In this document: positions 52,569-54,455 of the stretch, piece after piece
Layout of the letters: every line of letters begins with the position of its first letter
Position numbering within the stretch: the stretch's first letter is position 1
Assembly (NCBI RefSeq): GCF_001476905.1
Contig: NZ_LDTE01000088.1
Span: 1 to 54,455, forward strand
DNA length: 54,455 bases
Source: Sphingomonas sanguinis
Lineage (GTDB): Bacteria > Pseudomonadota > Alphaproteobacteria > Sphingomonadales > Sphingomonadaceae
Direction: 5' to 3'
The notes under the pieces: generated by a model
The model's database searches: none
Told to the model about the DNA's origin: nothing
What the model saw: the letters and a program-made list of their open reading frames with translations, nothing else
Made by a program: the position numbers and the translations under genes

Positions 52569-53393
52569 TTAAGGCGTATTTTCGGGTTCCGCCAGATCGT
52601 CGTATCCAGCACTCGGCTGGCCGGATGACGCGGTGTCGAGATGCGCCAGGATCACCCGCTCCAAGGCGTCCAGCGCATCGGCATAGCTGTGCGAGTCCGT
52701 CGCCAGCGTCTCCATCGCAAAGCCATGGCCGCGCGCAGCGGCGCGGAAGGCGACGCCGGTCGCGTCACCGCGCGCGACGATGATCGCGGCGGCATTGCCC
52801 CAGCTGGCGATGGCGTCGAGCAGCGGGGCGGCGGTTTCGTCAAAGGGGGCGGGGGGCGCGGCGATCTTGGCAAGGCCCTGGCGAAGCCGACCGAAATCGA
52901 CCGCCCCGCGCGCGAGTCTCAGCCATTCGGCGGGATTGGCGAGCTTGCGCGCATAATGGCGCCGGATCGCGGCGGCGGGCGGCAGCGCATCGGGCTCCTC
53001 GGTAAGCCAGGGATTGGACAGCAGCACGCCGTTCAATCCCGCCGCCTGTCCGAACATGGCCAGGGCCGAGGCGGCGTCGCAATTGCCGAAGCCGATGATC
53101 TGCGCGACGCCCGCCGCCTGCGCAAAACTCGCGACGGCGGCGGCGATGTCGGGGCCGCTCGCCTGCCAGCCGCCATTCAGCCCTTCGCTATCGCCCACAC
53201 CGCGCCGATCGAAGCGGAACACCGGATAGCCGCGCGCCGCGATCCGGGCGGCGAGCACCGCCTGGCCGCGATGCGCCCCCATGCGCGGCTCGTTACCACC
53301 GGAGACGATCAGCAATCCGGTCGGCTGCGTGCCTTCGTCCAGCGTCCCGACCAGCGTGGCATCGTCGCAGGCGAAGGAGATCAGCCTTCGCAT
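52569..53393 (-). CDS. hydrolase 1, exosortase A system-associated
   Basis: 274 aa alpha/beta hydrolase. LIVSGGNEPRMGAHRGQAVLAARIAARGYPVFRFDRRGVGDSEG is the N-terminal half with the oxyanion region and the conserved FDRRG. The nucleophile-elbow position is GFGNCDAAS with C105, so the nucleophile is probably cysteine, as in other members I recall. Such proteins occur next to exosortase A (EpsH/XrtA) and PEP-CTERM loci; their substrate is unknown. The ATG at 53393 overlaps the hydrolase 2 coding end by 13 bases; a GTG at 53405 is an alternative. It is the last gene of the leftward trio. Confidence 0.85.
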   Translation of the reverse strand: MRRLISFACDDATLVGTLDEGTQPTGLLIVSGGNEPRMGAHRGQAVLAARIAARGYPVFRFDRRGVGDSEGLNGGWQASGPDIAAAVASFAQAAGVAQIIGFGNCDAASALAMFGQAAGLNGVLLSNPWLTEEPDALPPAAAIRRHYARKLANPAEWLRLARGAVDFGRLRQGLAKIAAPPAPFDETAAPLLDAIASWGNAAAIIVARGDATGVAFRAAARGHGFAMETLATDSHSYADALDALERVILAHLDTASSGQPSAGYDDLAEPENTP

Positions 53394-54076
53394 GACGCGA
53401 TCCACTCGGCGATGTCGTCGGCCAGCAGCGTGGCGAGTTCAGGATCTTCCAGTGGTTCCGCCCGGCGCCAGGGAGGCACGGCGTCGATGGTACGGTCGGC
53501 CGGGCCGCGATCATGGCCGAGGCGCACGACACGACGCGGCACGCCCGGCTGATCATAGGGCTCCGCCCCCGCGAGCCCGGCGAGGAAATACGGCGAGACC
53601 CGATTGCCCGCGATCCGCACCGGCGACTCCGCGCCGAACAGACCATGTTCGTCGCCGCGCAAACCGGCCGCCGCGCGCAGCCGGATGACGTCGCGCAACA
53701 CCGCCTCGCCGGTCATCGGGGCCAGGTGCCAGCGGCCGGACAGCAATCCAAAGAGGTCGACCAGCGTGCCGCCCCTGATGGATACGCCGTAGCAGCGCCG
53801 GTCCCCCATGGCGTTCGCCGCGGCCTCGTGCGCCTCGCGCCATTGGAAGAGCGTCGCCTGTTCGGTGTCGATCAGGCTCTCGCCCGTGCCCGGCCAGTCG
53901 GGCAGCGCGCCGCCGATGCCGTGATCGGCCAGCCGCCGCAGCATCGCGACCACCAGGCTGCGCGTCCGGTTCGCTTCCTCCCAGAAAGGCATGGCGACCA
54001 GCACGACCGGCCCGTCGGCCGGACCGAAGCGCAACATCGCCTCGCGCCCGCCGGGCCAGTCATAATAGTCGATCAA
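53381..54076 (-). CDS. hydrolase 2, exosortase A system-associated
   Basis: 231 aa alpha/beta-hydrolase-like protein. VAMPFWEEANRTRSLVVAMLRRLADHGIGGALPDWPGTGES and YGVSIRGGTLVD, with S99 in the elbow position, match the second hydrolase family that accompanies exosortase A. It is short for an alpha/beta hydrolase and lacks an obvious lid. Start is a TTG at 54076 within a TTGA overlap with the ACP stop. A start at the conserved MLRFGPADGP (residue 14) is possible but leaves a gap. It overlaps hydrolase 1 on its other side, so the three are one translational unit. Function unknown. Confidence 0.83.
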   Translation of the reverse strand: MIDYYDWPGGREAMLRFGPADGPVVLVAMPFWEEANRTRSLVVAMLRRLADHGIGGALPDWPGTGESLIDTEQATLFQWREAHEAAANAMGDRRCYGVSIRGGTLVDLFGLLSGRWHLAPMTGEAVLRDVIRLRAAAGLRGDEHGLFGAESPVRIAGNRVSPYFLAGLAGAEPYDQPGVPRRVVRLGHDRGPADRTIDAVPPWRRAEPLEDPELATLLADDIAEWIASCEG

Positions 54077-54369
54077 GCGCGCGCCTTGGCGTCGGCGAAG
54101 GCGACCAGCTGGCCGAACGTCTCCAACATTTCGCCATCGACTTCGTCATCCTCGATCAGGATGCCGAGGCGATCTTCCAGCTCGGTCAGCACGCCCGCGA
54201 CCGCCATCGAGTCCAGCTCGGGCAGCGCGCCGAACAGCGGGGTGTCGGCATCGAAGCTCTCGACACGCTCCGCCGACAGGCCCAGCACATCGGCCAGTAC
54301 GCCGCGCACCGTGGCGTCCACATCCTTGCTCGCCTCGACTACCAAACCCCGTCGCCCTGCTGTTGTCAT
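54073..54369 (-). CDS. acyl carrier protein of the exosortase A locus
   Basis: 98 aa. VRGVLADVLGLSAERVESFDADTPLFGALPELDSMAVAGVLTELEDRLGILIEDDEV is a four-helix carrier protein, with the phosphopantetheine serine at S54 in ELDSMAV. Carriers of this type accompany acyl-CoA ligase and PLP decarboxylase genes at exosortase A loci and presumably hold an acyl or amino-acyl group in that unknown pathway. The ATG at 54369 lacks a clear ribosome binding site; a frame open to 54408 is an alternative. Upstream genes of the operon should lie past the right edge. Confidence 0.85.
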   Translation of the reverse strand: MTTAGRRGLVVEASKDVDATVRGVLADVLGLSAERVESFDADTPLFGALPELDSMAVAGVLTELEDRLGILIEDDEVDGEMLETFGQLVAFADAKARA

Positions 54370-54426
54370 GTTTGCGACAGCGTTAGAGCGACGGCGGGCG
54401 TTGGGCAACGGGTGTTGGAAGGGTGC

Positions 54427-54455
54427 GGGGCAAAGCCCCCTCCCGCAGGCGGGAG
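54427..54455. repeat. hairpin pair at the window edge, probably a truncated repeat
   Basis: GGGGC-aaa-GCCCC (54427-54439) is followed at once by CTCCCGC-ag-GCGGGAG (54440-54455). The design of adjacent GC-rich hairpins resembles the intergenic elements elsewhere in the window, but the sequence differs and the element is cut by the window edge. Confidence 0.45.

Overview
The window reads as a chromosomal segment of a GC-rich alphaproteobacterium of the order Sphingomonadales, most likely Sphingomonas or a close relative. The evidence is the proteostasis order tig / clpP / clpX / lon / hupB with sphingomonad-type protein termini, large TonB-dependent receptors, an aa3/caa3 oxidase operon, De Ley-Doudoroff galactose genes, exosortase-A-associated hydrolases at the right edge, and ORF overlap dominated by ATGA/GTGA/TTGA junctions. 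No phage, transposase, CRISPR array or rRNA was seen. The assignment rests on recognising protein families by eye; no database search was possible.

Layout. 0-13 kb: start of an unidentified leftward gene, tRNA-Leu(UAG), tig with an unusual His-rich and Lys/Ala-rich tail, a membrane glycosyltransferase, clpP, clpX, a RibD-like reductase, a Ca2+/H+ antiporter (chaA), a leftward M1 aminopeptidase, lon with a heat-shock-like promoter, hupB, and tRNA-Val(CAC). 13-22 kb: an EAL phosphodiesterase, then eight leftward genes. In transcription order these are a His/Met-rich DUF2946-like protein, a PepSY-TM protein, TspO, cytochrome oxidase subunit II (with a cytochrome c domain), a fused subunit I-III, a small membrane protein, CtaG and a triheme cytochrome c; the last five are joined by 4-nt overlaps. 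22-27 kb: a PAS hybrid histidine kinase, an outer-membrane-like protein, a HAD hydrolase and a SleB-type cell-wall hydrolase.

27-32 kb: a TonB-dependent receptor and a Tat-exported PhoD phosphatase diverge across a four-repeat Pho-box array, so they look like a phosphate-starvation pair. 31.6-41.2 kb: an envelope region with a VirJ/AcvB-like serine hydrolase, a three-enzyme GH18-CE4-GT2 fusion, a PDZ / response regulator / histidine kinase operon, and divergent mprF. In Agrobacterium AcvB removes lysyl-phosphatidylglycerol made by an MprF homologue, so opposite-acting lipid enzymes may flank this signalling operon. 41.2-49 kb: a glycosylasparaginase, a second TonB-dependent receptor, the leftward galactose operon dgoK-dgoA-gal with an operator over its promoter, and a free-methionine-sulfoxide reductase. 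49-54.5 kb: an RcnB/glycine-zipper protein, an M28 peptidase, a stress-type SDR with a candidate EcfG promoter, and the trio acyl carrier protein, hydrolase 2, hydrolase 1 of an exosortase-A locus that continues past the window.

A GC-rich paired-hairpin repeat occurs four times in full and once as a half between genes; a second, unrelated inverted-repeat element lies at 6581-6669, and a possible relative starts at the right edge.
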